Assembly: GCF_024506435.1 (NCBI RefSeq)
Contig: NZ_JANIET010000002.1
Span: 248,001 to 312,000, forward strand
Source: Pantoea trifolii
GTDB taxonomy: Bacteria; Pseudomonadota; Gammaproteobacteria; Enterobacterales; Enterobacteriaceae
Length of the DNA stretch: 64,000 bases
Direction: 5' to 3'
In this document: piece after piece, positions 36,479 to 45,266 of the stretch
Numbering within the stretch: the stretch's first letter is position 1
Layout: every line of letters starts with the position of its first letter
Program-made: the position numbers and the translations under genes
Notes under the pieces: model-generated
Database searches by the model: none
What the model saw: only the letters and a program-made list of their open reading frames with translations
What the model was told of the DNA's origin: nothing

Positions 36479-37243
36479 TCAATTGTGGTCGATATAAAAT
36501 GATGGCACCTGACCGGTGACGCGACGAAACATAGTGGAGAAAGCGGAGCTGCTGTCATAGCCGAGCGAGAGCGCCACCTCGTTTACCGATTTGCCCGCCA
36601 CCAGCCACGCCAGCGCCGTCACCACGCAGGCACGCTGTCGCCAGGCCGAGAAAGACAAGCCGGTTTGCTGCAGGAAATGGCGGCGGAAGGTGCTGGGGCT
36701 CATAAACATCGCGCTGGCCCAGTCATCGGCCGCATCATGAATGGTTGGCGCCAGTAAGAAGTTCTGACATTGCGCCAACAGTGCCGGATGCTGTGGCAGC
36801 GGAATATCGAATTCACGTGCAGGCATCGCCGCTAGCTCCAGCAGCAGCAACTGCACCAGCGATCGATCGCGATCGGATGTATATAATAGTGGTAAATCAA
36901 CCGCTTCAATCAACAACTGCCGCAGTAGCGGCGAGACGCTGATGACGCTACAGCGATCGCGCAATGCTGCCGCGCAAATCGGCTCGATATACAGGCTGCG
37001 CGTCGAGACGCCGACAAACTTCACGCTGTGCACAGTGTTCGGCGGAATCCACACCGCATGCTGTGGCGGTACCACCCATTCGCCCGCCTGCGTTGCGACG
37101 TGCATTAAACCCGTCGCACCATACAGCAGCTGCGCGCGGCGATGGCGATGCTCTGGCAGTACAAATCCCTGCGCGTAGTCATTGCCCAGCGCCACCACGT
37201 CACGATCAATATAGTCGTATTCATCAATGTGACTATTTCGCAT
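36479..37243 (-). CDS. AraC-family regulator, NimR-like (254 aa)
   Basis: The N-terminal cupin sensor (FVLPEHRHRRAQLLYGATGLMHV and PPQHAVWIPPNTVHSV) and the C-terminal HTH pair (DDWASAMFMSPSTFRRHFLQQTGLSFSAWRQR and SVNEVALSLGYDSSSAFSTMFRRVTGQVPS) match the NimR/YeaM branch. Three start codons lie within six codons (37261 TTG, 37252, 37243). The last has GGTGG at a suitable distance. It is divergent from a TSUP permease. Confidence 0.88.
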   Translation of the reverse strand: MRNSHIDEYDYIDRDVVALGNDYAQGFVLPEHRHRRAQLLYGATGLMHVATQAGEWVVPPQHAVWIPPNTVHSVKFVGVSTRSLYIEPICAAALRDRCSVISVSPLLRQLLIEAVDLPLLYTSDRDRSLVQLLLLELAAMPAREFDIPLPQHPALLAQCQNFLLAPTIHDAADDWASAMFMSPSTFRRHFLQQTGLSFSAWRQRACVVTALAWLVAGKSVNEVALSLGYDSSSAFSTMFRRVTGQVPSFYIDHN

Positions 37244-37360
37244 CCCCGACATCCACCGCAAATTGACTGATTTGCAAGGGTAAATGAGCGCTGCGCAAAT
37301 GGGAAGCGGGCTGCTTGCTGCGTAAGCTGCATCACTCTTTTCATGATGCAGAGAAAGGCG

Positions 37361-38149
37361 ATGAACGAGCTGTTAATTATTGGGTTGGCGGGATTTGCGA
37401 CCGGCATCACCACGGTGTTGTTTGGTTTTGGCGGCGGTTTTGTGGTGGTGCCGTTTGTCTATCAATTGCTGTTGCAGCAGCTGCTACTGGCGTCGCAGGC
37501 GATGCATATCGCGGTGGCAACCTCGACCGCCGTGATGATTTTCAACGCCGGTTGGGCCAGCTATCAAAACTGGCGAGCGGGCAAATTGCATGATGTCCCT
37601 TTGTTGCCGCTAATCTGGTTTATCGCGCTCGGTGCGGTGATCGGATCGTGGCTGGCGGGTGTGATGAGCGATATGTGGGTGCGCAGGCTGTTTATGCTTT
37701 ACATGGTGGTGACTATCGCTGATTGCCTGCTACGGAAAGGCTTCTTTAGCCGCACTGCACCGCGAATGTTGACGCGGCTGACCGTCAGCGCGGGCGGCAC
37801 AATGATTGGCGTGATCGCTGCCATGCTCGGCGTTGGTGGCAGCGTAATGACCGTGCCGCTGCTGCGTCGTCATGGTTATGCCATGCGCGATTGCGTCAGC
37901 GCGGCTAATCCGCTTTCGCTGCCGGTCGCCATTTTTGGCGCGATAACTTACGCCATCAGCGGCTGGCAGCAGATTCCTGCCAGCGGTTATCTCGGCTTTA
38001 TCAGCTTGAAAATTTTACTGCTGCTGGTGGTCGCCGGTTTTATCGGGATGGTGTTTGCCCGCCGCTGTATTCCGGCGGTGCCCGATGTCTGGCATGCGCG
38101 TACCTATGTTCTGCTGCTATGCATAGTGTTAGTGGCTATCGCCGTGTAA
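37361..38149 (+). CDS. TauE/SafE (TSUP) family permease (262 aa)
   Basis: About eight hydrophobic segments are visible, with the TSUP signature GFATGITTVLFGFGGGFVVVPFV near the start and GVIAAMLGVGGSVMTVPLLRR in the second half. The family exports or imports sulfur-containing anions such as sulfite, sulfoacetate and taurine-derived acids. An ATG six codons upstream (37343) is possible, but GAGAAAGG lies just before the chosen one. It is divergent from the NimR-like regulator, which probably controls it. Confidence 0.85.
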   Translation: MNELLIIGLAGFATGITTVLFGFGGGFVVVPFVYQLLLQQLLLASQAMHIAVATSTAVMIFNAGWASYQNWRAGKLHDVPLLPLIWFIALGAVIGSWLAGVMSDMWVRRLFMLYMVVTIADCLLRKGFFSRTAPRMLTRLTVSAGGTMIGVIAAMLGVGGSVMTVPLLRRHGYAMRDCVSAANPLSLPVAIFGAITYAISGWQQIPASGYLGFISLKILLLLVVAGFIGMVFARRCIPAVPDVWHARTYVLLLCIVLVAIAV

Positions 38150-38314
38150 ACCGGTTAATCGTTAAGCCAATTCTAAGCTTCGCCACGTACAGTGCCCTCA
38201 TTGTTACAACCATCAGTAAACGAAGTCAGAATTAGAGGGCGATCGCCGAACTCCTGCAGATTGCCCGCGTCTACAGAGCGTACTGAGCTTTGAGTTAAGC
38301 GCTGGAGTGTTCAT

Positions 38315-39643
38315 TTGTTGCGATTACTGTTTCTGCTGATGGGTGGGCCGGCACTCAGATCCGGCTGGCCGTATCTCGCCGCATTAGGTGTGATTTGTCT
38401 GGGGGCCGGTGCCGGGATCGTGATGGATCTGCTGCAACATGGAACGGTCTCCTTTCCCTTGCAGCTCTTAGGCATGTTTTTGGCATTAGAGGGCGGAGCG
38501 GAAGCGTTAAATGCGTTTTACGCACCTGCCGGTATCGCCTGGCCGTCATTGATGAAATCGACGGTATTGCTGATCTTTGGCGCGCTGGTGTTTCTCGCTC
38601 CTCACGACAGCGGCGTGTGCCTTTCACTGGCATTCGCTACGGTGTTTTTACTCGATGGCGGTTTTCGCGTCATCTCATGTTGTCTGATGCGCTGTCGGCG
38701 CTGGACGCGCAAGTTAACGCTCGGCTGTAGCGAGTTGGTGTTCAGCGTGCTGATTGCCACCCACTGGCCGCTATCACCGCATGTGATTGTGCCGCTCTGT
38801 TTTGCGCTGTTGCTGTTGGGTTGGGGCATCAATCTGCTGGTGATGACGGCACAAATCCACGCCTTGCCCGTCAACACGAGTGTCACTGCATTGCCAATGT
38901 TTACGCGTGCCGGTCTGCGTGCGCCGCACGGATTAGGTTATGTGCATCCACCTATGGGGCAGCATGCGCCGAGTACGCCTCTTAACGTCTACATCTGGAC
39001 GCCGGTGGGTTCCGGCGATGTGGCGGGGCGTCGTCCATGGTTTGATCGCTGGGTGGCGGCGATTGACCATCGCGGCGAAGTCTCTACCGGCCATACCTCG
39101 CTGGAGATGGGCGAAGAGATTTACATCAGCCTCTATCCTGCGGATGACGTTTCCCGCGATTTTCGTGGCTTTCTGAAAACGCTGCGGGCGAAAGAGGAGT
39201 TTGATGTGGAAGGGTGTTTCCTGCCTTCACTGGAGAAAGAGATCAAGGCGTGGTGCCGGCCCGACAAACGCCTGACGTTGCCACACTACAATCAGCAGGC
39301 GCTGCGAAATTTCTGGCTCAGCAACGCCAGCGACACGCGCTATAATCTGACCTCGCGTAACTGCTCCACCAGCGTGATTCAGGCGCTGGATGTCGCCACC
39401 GAAGGTTTGCTTGGCGAGCGCGGTTTACAGGGTCTATGGGTGCTGTTCAATCCTGACTTCTGGCTGTTGAGCCTGGTGCGCAGCCGCGCCGAAGGCATGA
39501 CCTGGACGCCGGGATTGGTGATGGATTATTGCCTGCTGTTGCGCCAGGTTTTGGCACCGGCACAGCGCTTGAGTCGCTATAAAAGAGCGGCGAGTTGGCT
39601 ACAGCAGCAGCTTGGTTATAAGCGTTCGGCTACCGATCCGTAA
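38315..39643 (+). CDS. HdeD-like membrane domain fused to a papain-like (permuted NlpC/P60-type) domain (442 aa)
   Basis: Residues 1-180 hold about six hydrophobic segments in the manner of HdeD/DUF308 proteins. Residues 220-400 form a soluble domain with VYIWTPVGSGDV, the histidine H260 in EVSTGHTSLEMGEEIYISLYP, and the cysteine C350 in YNLTSRNCSTSVIQAL. A His before the Cys with this spacing is the layout of permuted papain-fold enzymes (PPPDE/LRAT/NlpC-like). It may be a membrane-anchored peptidase or amidase. The TTG start has GGAG eight to nine bases upstream. No linked partner gene. Confidence 0.75.
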   Translation: MLRLLFLLMGGPALRSGWPYLAALGVICLGAGAGIVMDLLQHGTVSFPLQLLGMFLALEGGAEALNAFYAPAGIAWPSLMKSTVLLIFGALVFLAPHDSGVCLSLAFATVFLLDGGFRVISCCLMRCRRWTRKLTLGCSELVFSVLIATHWPLSPHVIVPLCFALLLLGWGINLLVMTAQIHALPVNTSVTALPMFTRAGLRAPHGLGYVHPPMGQHAPSTPLNVYIWTPVGSGDVAGRRPWFDRWVAAIDHRGEVSTGHTSLEMGEEIYISLYPADDVSRDFRGFLKTLRAKEEFDVEGCFLPSLEKEIKAWCRPDKRLTLPHYNQQALRNFWLSNASDTRYNLTSRNCSTSVIQALDVATEGLLGERGLQGLWVLFNPDFWLLSLVRSRAEGMTWTPGLVMDYCLLLRQVLAPAQRLSRYKRAASWLQQQLGYKRSATDP

Positions 39644-40054
39644 ACGCCATAAAACCGTGCTGCTGCAGAAGCTTTTGCGCCGCAGCGGATGAGAGAAATG
39701 CCGCGAAAGCCTGCGCGGCGTTGAGGTCGCTAAGCGCAAATCATCCCGGCACAGCAACGATAGCCAATCATCCGCTTGCGTGACAATGTCACGCTTTATG
39801 GTTAGGCAAAGCGTATTAGCGGCAAACAATCCTGCTTCTGCTGCGCGTCCCGACTGCAATAGCGCTTCAGGATGCTGTCGATTGGCGGAAGCAAACAAGT
39901 CGCACGGTTCACCGGCCTCAATGCGCTGGCGCAGCAGGCCCGCTGGAGCGAAATCGGTGTTGACTTTGAGGCCGGAAAGCACGCTAAATGCCGCCACCAA
40001 ATCCGGCCACACCGCGCGTAAACTACCGGCGGCCAGAATCTTCAGCATGGTCAT
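39630..40054 (-). pseudogene. ModA-like molybdate/tungstate-binding protein gene, internally deleted and frameshifted
   Basis: From the ATG at 40054 the frame encodes MTMLKILAAGSLRAVWPDL, then FAPAGLLRQRIEAGEPCDLFASA and a further 70 residues of a ModA-type binding protein without signal peptide. After about 110 residues the reading shifts to a frame ending ALNAAQAFAAFLS..QKLLQQHGFMAF-like sequence, the expected C-terminus, before a stop at 39630. About 100 residues are missing. The 5' end overlaps the 3' end of the upstream ABC binding-protein gene, so the two were coupled. The 3' end overlaps the convergent HdeD-papain gene by 14 bp. Confidence 0.75.
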
Positions 40055-41093
40055 GATAGTGCGTCCGGTAGAAGCGCTGATACCAGCGGTCGGCTTGTTG
40101 TTGCATATCGATGTCGCGGAATTTTTCCGGGTAGAGCTTTTTCGCCATCCACAGTTCGCCGAGGCCAATCGCTTCTGGCATCGGATAGCCCCAGGCTTTG
40201 GCGTATTCCGGCATCAGCCACACCCGATGATTTTTCACCGCGTCAATGGTTTGCCAGCGCGCATCCTGCTGGATCGCCTGCACCACGTTGGGATAGCGAT
40301 CCTGCACGAATATCACCTGCGGATTCCACGCCACAACCTGTTCCATGCTGACCTGTTTGAAACCTTGCACCGTCGCAGCCGCCACATTGAATGCGCCCGC
40401 ATGCGCCATCATCAAGCCGGTGTACTTTCCAGAGCCGTAAGTGGTGAGGTCGGGATTCGCCATATAAGCGCGCACGCGTTGCTGTTCTGGCAGATTCTTC
40501 AAACGATCGCTGACGATTTTGCGTCCGGCAAAGGCGGCATCAATCAATTCCTGCGCCTGTGTTGGCTTGTTAACCACATTGCCAATCAGCGTGATGCCTT
40601 CCTTAATGCCGAGATCGTAAGCCTGATCTTCATTCTGCATGCTGGGATTAATTTTGCCTTGCTGACCGGCGTCATCGTGACGCAGTGAAATCGCCAGCAC
40701 CGGAATGCCTAAGGCAGAAATCTGGTCGATCATCTCTTTCGGCGCATAGTTGGTGACAAACACCACCTGCGGATGCAGCGCCACCAGCTTTTCCAAATCG
40801 ACATGCGTCAAATCGCCGAGCATCGCTTTGTGCGTCAGTTCTGGCACCAATTGCGCATAACCTTCACCTAATTGTTGTTTCCAGTTCGCCAAAATCCCGA
40901 CGATTTTATCGGTGGCGTTGAGCTGCACCAGCAGGTTCAGGGTCTGATGCTGCAGCACCACAACGCGATCAATCTTGTCTGGAATCTCCACCTGACGGCC
41001 AATTTGATCGGTGACGACGCGGCTGGCATAGCTGTGCAGGGAGGTAAACGTGAGAAACCCCGCGAGAATAATCCGCTTAAATGAGATGGGCAT
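40023..41093 (-). CDS. ABC transporter substrate-binding protein, BtuF/FepB/MolA type (356 aa)
   Basis: A signal peptide (about residues 1-22, ending LHSYAS) is followed by a PF01497-type two-lobed domain: RVVTDQIGRQVEIPDKIDRVVVLQHQTLNLLVQL, LEKLVALHPQVVFVTNY and VVAWNPQVIFVQDRYPN. Class III binding proteins of this type bind iron chelates, cobalamin or (H. influenzae MolA) molybdate. The next gene is a wrecked modA-like gene, which favours an oxyanion. No permease or ATPase gene is present here, so it is an orphan or a leftover. Confidence 0.85.
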   Translation of the reverse strand: MPISFKRIILAGFLTFTSLHSYASRVVTDQIGRQVEIPDKIDRVVVLQHQTLNLLVQLNATDKIVGILANWKQQLGEGYAQLVPELTHKAMLGDLTHVDLEKLVALHPQVVFVTNYAPKEMIDQISALGIPVLAISLRHDDAGQQGKINPSMQNEDQAYDLGIKEGITLIGNVVNKPTQAQELIDAAFAGRKIVSDRLKNLPEQQRVRAYMANPDLTTYGSGKYTGLMMAHAGAFNVAAATVQGFKQVSMEQVVAWNPQVIFVQDRYPNVVQAIQQDARWQTIDAVKNHRVWLMPEYAKAWGYPMPEAIGLGELWMAKKLYPEKFRDIDMQQQADRWYQRFYRTHYHDHAEDSGRR

Positions 41094-41193
41094 AAAGGCT
41101 CCTGAATTCGATATGCACCGGAGTATATAGCGATTGTGTGGAACGGGATATGATTGTTTAATGTGGCACCAACATCAGATAAAGGATGCTGAA

Positions 41194-41529
41194 ATGAATA
41201 ATGTTTACCTGATTCTCGCTATTTCAATCGTGGCGGAAACACTTGCAACAACCATGATGAAAGCCTCGCAGGGATTTACGCGGTGGGTTCCGAGCGTCGT
41301 GGTGGTGGTGGGCTATGCAATCTCATTTTATGGCCTTTCGCAGGTGGTTAAGCAGATGAATGTCGGCATCGCTTATTCTATCTGGGCCGGAATGGGCATC
41401 TTCCTTGTCTCCGTAATGTCGTACTTCTTCTATGGCCAGAAGCTGGATTGGCCAGCGATTATCGGGCTGATGTTAATCGGTCTTGGCATTGTGGTGATTC
41501 AGTTTTTCTCCAAAACCATTCTGCATTAA
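41194..41529 (+). CDS. SMR-family multidrug exporter (EmrE/QacE type, 111 aa)
   Basis: AAAGGA precedes the ATG at 41194. Four membrane helices are clear. The essential glutamate is in ISIVAETLATTMMKAS (E14 region of EmrE). Later motifs are GYAISFYGLSQVVKQMNVGIAYSIWAGMG and YGQKLDWPAIIGLMLIGLGIVVIQ. The protein exchanges cationic compounds for protons as a dimer. A stem-loop (CAGGGAAG/CTTCCCTG) follows the stop. Confidence 0.92.
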   Translation: MNNVYLILAISIVAETLATTMMKASQGFTRWVPSVVVVVGYAISFYGLSQVVKQMNVGIAYSIWAGMGIFLVSVMSYFFYGQKLDWPAIIGLMLIGLGIVVIQFFSKTILH

Positions 41530-41540
41530 TCGAGTAACAA

Positions 41541-41562
41541 CAGGGAAGCGCAGGCTTCCCTG
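41541..41562. terminator. Hairpin between convergent SMR and PRISE-like genes
   Basis: Arms CAGGGAAG and CTTCCCTG lie six bases apart, directly after the SMR stop and just before the 3' end of the convergent reductase gene. Confidence 0.65.
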
Positions 41563-41568
41563 CTGGCG

Positions 41569-42624
41569 TCAAGGGATAATCCGAGCTGCGCGTAATTGCG
41601 TAAACAGCGTAAAGAACATCTCATCCGTTGCCTGATAACCGCTAAAACCCGCGCGCCGTAATTTGCTGCCGTCTCCAAACATGTCGTAATCCCAGCCAAA
41701 GACAAAATCGGCAAATTGCCCATCATTCAGCTGCAAGATATCCGGCTCGATCAGCTGATTTTGTTCAGCGATGTTTTGCCATCGGTCGCGGTAATCCTGG
41801 AAAAGCTGATGAAACGACAGATTTACCGCTGGCGCGCATTCCAGTTCAAACCAGCGGGCAATCGCCGGCCACAGTTCGCTCCAGCGCCACAAGTCGCCAT
41901 TGTTAACGTTGAATGCCTGATTGTGGACGCCAGGCGCATTGGCCGCCCACAGCGTGGCCTGCGCGAGCAATCCGCTATCGGTGTGATCGACCATACTGTG
42001 CCAGGCGAGTGAAGAGCCGGGAAAACGCAGCGGCAAACCCTGAGATTTACACAGCGAGGCATAGATCGCGATGCTCAGCGCCAGGTTCATGGCATTGCCG
42101 GGCAGCGCGCTGCCGACCACGCCGGGACGCAAGGCATGCCAGTGCCAGCTTTTACCGCGCTGAAAGTCACTGAGCCAGCGCAGCTGTTCCGCATTGAATT
42201 CGGCTCCTGCCACGCCAGCATCGCTCTCACGCGCGGGCGTTTTGAAAGGCCCCAAATGTGCCCCATACACTTTGTATCCCTGCATTAAACTGACGCTGCG
42301 CAGCGGCGCGACCTTATCGATGTTAACCACCAGATTGCGCAGCATCGTCACGTTAGGCTCGACCATCTCGCGCCAGCTTTCGGCATTCTGCCACGCGCTG
42401 TAGAAGATATGCGTCACCTGATTGAGCGGGGCCAGTGCCTGTGCGCTCTGTTGCGCATCCAGCAGATCAACATGGATGAAAGGGATATCGTGCGTTGAGG
42501 CTCCGGGCTGGCGCGTCAGGCCGATCACCTGCCAATCCTGCTGACGCAGTACGGTGACCAGCTGACTGCCCACAATCCCAGTTGCGCCTGCCACCAATGC
42601 AACGTTATGTGTTTGCGACATCAT
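41569..42624 (-). CDS. PRISE-like NAD(P)-dependent reductase (extended SDR, 351 aa)
   Basis: The nucleotide site is VALVAGATGIVGSQLVTVLR. The MQGYKVYGAHLGPFKTPARES stretch near residue 115 resembles the progesterone-5-beta-reductase/iridoid-synthase-like (PRISE) family, where the tyrosine and lysine of this region are catalytic. Members reduce activated double bonds of enones. It is divergent from a LysR regulator with 94 bp between starts. Confidence 0.8.
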   Translation of the reverse strand: MMSQTHNVALVAGATGIVGSQLVTVLRQQDWQVIGLTRQPGASTHDIPFIHVDLLDAQQSAQALAPLNQVTHIFYSAWQNAESWREMVEPNVTMLRNLVVNIDKVAPLRSVSLMQGYKVYGAHLGPFKTPARESDAGVAGAEFNAEQLRWLSDFQRGKSWHWHALRPGVVGSALPGNAMNLALSIAIYASLCKSQGLPLRFPGSSLAWHSMVDHTDSGLLAQATLWAANAPGVHNQAFNVNNGDLWRWSELWPAIARWFELECAPAVNLSFHQLFQDYRDRWQNIAEQNQLIEPDILQLNDGQFADFVFGWDYDMFGDGSKLRRAGFSGYQATDEMFFTLFTQLRAARIIP

Positions 42625-42718
42625 GATTCTCCTGTGAACAATACAGCGGTAGTGTTATCTATTATTTTTATTGCTGATATCCCATAATTCAGATGTCACT
42701 TATCAGAAAAATCATTAA

Positions 42719-43618
42719 ATGAATAACAAACTCAATGCTATCAACACCTTCATGCGCGTGGCGGAAGCCGGATCCTTTTCGGCGGCGGCACGCCTGTGCG
42801 GCATGAAACAATCCGCCGTGAGCCAGCAAATCGCCGCGCTGGAGGAGGAACTCGGCATCGTGTTGCTGCACCGCACCACGCGCGCCATGAAATTAACCGA
42901 GCAGGGCGAGCGTTATTTACAGCAGATGCAGCCGCTGGTTGCCGCGATGCAGGAAGTAGAGAGCCAGTTGCGTCCGGCGCAGCAAGCGCTGCAAGGTAGG
43001 GTGCATATCCAGTTACCCAGCGGATTAGGCCAGCGGTTTCTGCCGCATTTGCTGGCGCTGCAACGCGCGAACCCTGAACTGCATCTGACCATCGCGCTCG
43101 ACGATCGTGTGGCTGAACTGGTGAGTGAAGGCGTGGATATCGCGTTGCGCCTGAGTGAAACGCCGCCTGAGATGTTTCCGGCGCGCTTACTGGCGCGTAT
43201 TGAAACACCGCTGTTTGCTGCGCCTGAGCGGGTACGCGCAACACCGATCACCACGCTGGCAGAGTTGGCGGAGCATCCGCATGTCCGCTTCAGCGGCATC
43301 GATAAAGAGGCGCCGCTGCGCCTGATATCCCATCAGGACAGCGTGGCGCTGGCGGTGAATACCGTGTTTCGTGCCAACAGCAGCGAAGGGTTATTGCAGG
43401 CGCTGCAGGCGAATATCGGCGTCGGCGGCATGCAATTACCGCTGGTGCACGAAGCGTTGCAATCAGGATCGCTGGTGCGCATCTTGCCGCAATATCGCCT
43501 GCCAGACCGTTTTCTCTACGCGGTGTTTCCCGATGCGCGCTTCATCCCGCTGCGCGTCAGACGCGTGGTTGAGGTGCTCGAACAGGTTCTGGTGGATTTA
43601 ATCCCTGCGGCTGATTAA
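42719..43618 (+). CDS. LysR-family transcriptional regulator (299 aa)
   Basis: The helix-turn-helix is FMRVAEAGSFSAAARLCGMKQSAVSQQIAALEEELGIVLLHRTTR, and the effector domain is of the usual length. No Shine-Dalgarno sequence is visible before the ATG. It is divergent from the PRISE-like reductase, its likely target. Confidence 0.92.
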   Translation: MNNKLNAINTFMRVAEAGSFSAAARLCGMKQSAVSQQIAALEEELGIVLLHRTTRAMKLTEQGERYLQQMQPLVAAMQEVESQLRPAQQALQGRVHIQLPSGLGQRFLPHLLALQRANPELHLTIALDDRVAELVSEGVDIALRLSETPPEMFPARLLARIETPLFAAPERVRATPITTLAELAEHPHVRFSGIDKEAPLRLISHQDSVALAVNTVFRANSSEGLLQALQANIGVGGMQLPLVHEALQSGSLVRILPQYRLPDRFLYAVFPDARFIPLRVRRVVEVLEQVLVDLIPAAD

Positions 43619-43632
43619 GCCGTTCTCCATCG

Positions 43633-43654
43633 TGGCGCATGGCTGCGCCATTTT
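43633..43654 (+). terminator. Rho-independent terminator of the LysR gene
   Basis: The arms TGGCGCA and TGCGCCA lie four bases apart and are followed by TTTT. The hairpin lies 15 bp after the stop. Confidence 0.8.
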
Positions 43655-43817
43655 CGTGCTTCTAGTATCCACATCTGTATTGTAAAGAAACATAAGTATT
43701 CGATCTTGTATCCAAGAGCGTATCCCATCTGGCCTGGCGGCCTGCACCCTCATTTCTGGTGTTTTTTGGCACGCAAACTGCAACGTTCCCGATAAGTCAT
43801 AAATCGGGAGTATTCGC

Positions 43818-45266
43818 ATGTTTGATGCACTGTTGGATGAGGATGCCACCACGCTGGCGGCGTTAATCCGGAGCGGCGACGTCTCGGCGCAGGAAGTGAC
43901 GCAAGCCGCAATCGATCGTATGGAGCAGCGTGACCCGCAGATTCAGGCGTTTTGTACCGCCACACCGCAGTTGGCACTGCAACAGGCGGCTGCCGTGGAT
44001 GCAAAGCGCGCGCTCGGCGAATCGCTGGGTGCGCTGGCGGGCGTGCCGCTGGCGGTGAAAGACCTGATATGCACCGCCGGCGTGAAAACCACCTCGGGAT
44101 CGTATGCCTACGCCGATTTCGTTCCGGATGAGGATGACATCACCGTTGAACGCCTGCTGGCCGCTGATGCGGTGCTGCTGGGGAAAACCACCGCGCCGGA
44201 ATTTGGTTACAGCGGTGTCGGGCATAATCCGCTGTTTCCATCACCGCGCAATCCGTGGGATCTCAGCAAAACGCCGGGCGGATCCAGCGCCGGTTCCGGT
44301 GCGGCACTGGCAGCGCGCCTGTGTCCGATTGCCTTAGGCAGCGACGGCGGCGGTTCGGTGCGCATTCCTGCTGCGCACTGCGGCGTGTTTGGCCTGAAAG
44401 CGTCAATGGGGCGCGTACCTTTGTGGCCGGGTTGTCGCGACGAGCGGTATCCCGGCGTTTCCAGCTGGGAATCGCTGGAACATATCGGCCCAATGACGCG
44501 TTCGGTGCGCGACAGCGCATTGATGATGTCGGTGATGGCGGGGCCCGATATGCGCGATCGCCACTCGATTCCCTGCAATGACGTCGATTGGCTAGCCGCG
44601 CTGAATAAGCCACTCGGTGGTATGCGCATCGCCTTCAGCGCGGATTTCGGCTACATCGCCGTCGACCCTGAAGTGCGTGACATTGTCACTCATGCTGCGC
44701 GTCGTTTTGCCCGTGAACTTGGCGCCGAATTGGATGAAGTCGATCCCGGCATCGCCGATGAAGGTGCCACTTTTGCCGCGCTGGTGGCCTTTGAGAGCGA
44801 TCTTTCCGGCATGCGTAACATGCAAGCTGAACTCGGTTCACGTATGTCACCGCATCTCAGCGCCATGCTGCAACACGACTGGCGGGCTGAAACCTTTACC
44901 GACGCCAACACCACGCGTAAAAAGCTGTGCAATCAGATGTGGCGCTTTATGCAGCATTACGATCTGCTGCTGTCGCCGACGCTGGCGGTGCCGCCATTCC
45001 CGCTCAACATGCAGGGACCGGAGATTATCAATGGCCGCATGGTGCGTAGCGATCACTGGCTCTCATTCTGCTTCCCGTTCAATTTTACCGGCCAACCGGC
45101 GGCATCTGTTCCCGCGGGCTTTACCGCCAGCGGATTGCCGATTGGCATGCAAATCGTGGGTCGTCATCTGGACGATGGCCTGGTGCTGGCGGCAAGTGCC
45201 GCATTCGAGCGCATACAACCCTGGAATCACATCACACCTGTTTCAATCGGAGTTGCCCATGACTAA
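43818..45266 (+). CDS. Amidase-signature enzyme (482 aa)
   Basis: The catalytic triad of the amidase-signature family is present: K81 (LAVKDLICTAGV), cis-serine S156 and nucleophile S180 (TPGGSSAGSGAAL and IALGSDGGGSVRIPAA). GGGAG precedes the ATG. Its last eight bases overlap the NCS1 permease gene, and a biuret-hydrolase-like gene follows that one. The three form a translationally coupled operon, so a substrate such as a carboxybiuret, allophanate or other ureide amide is a reasonable inference. Confidence 0.9.
   Translation: MFDALLDEDATTLAALIRSGDVSAQEVTQAAIDRMEQRDPQIQAFCTATPQLALQQAAAVDAKRALGESLGALAGVPLAVKDLICTAGVKTTSGSYAYADFVPDEDDITVERLLAADAVLLGKTTAPEFGYSGVGHNPLFPSPRNPWDLSKTPGGSSAGSGAALAARLCPIALGSDGGGSVRIPAAHCGVFGLKASMGRVPLWPGCRDERYPGVSSWESLEHIGPMTRSVRDSALMMSVMAGPDMRDRHSIPCNDVDWLAALNKPLGGMRIAFSADFGYIAVDPEVRDIVTHAARRFARELGAELDEVDPGIADEGATFAALVAFESDLSGMRNMQAELGSRMSPHLSAMLQHDWRAETFTDANTTRKKLCNQMWRFMQHYDLLLSPTLAVPPFPLNMQGPEIINGRMVRSDHWLSFCFPFNFTGQPAASVPAGFTASGLPIGMQIVGRHLDDGLVLAASAAFERIQPWNHITPVSIGVAHD

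Noticed and set aside
40055..40168. 5' extension of the ModA-like frame
   Set aside because: It is antisense-frame sequence inside the upstream binding-protein gene. The ATG at 40054 begins the recognisable ModA N-terminus.
44617..45258. Long 5' extension of the NCS1 permease frame
   Set aside because: It lies inside the amidase gene in another frame. A well-placed GGAG-ATG at 45259 begins the permease.
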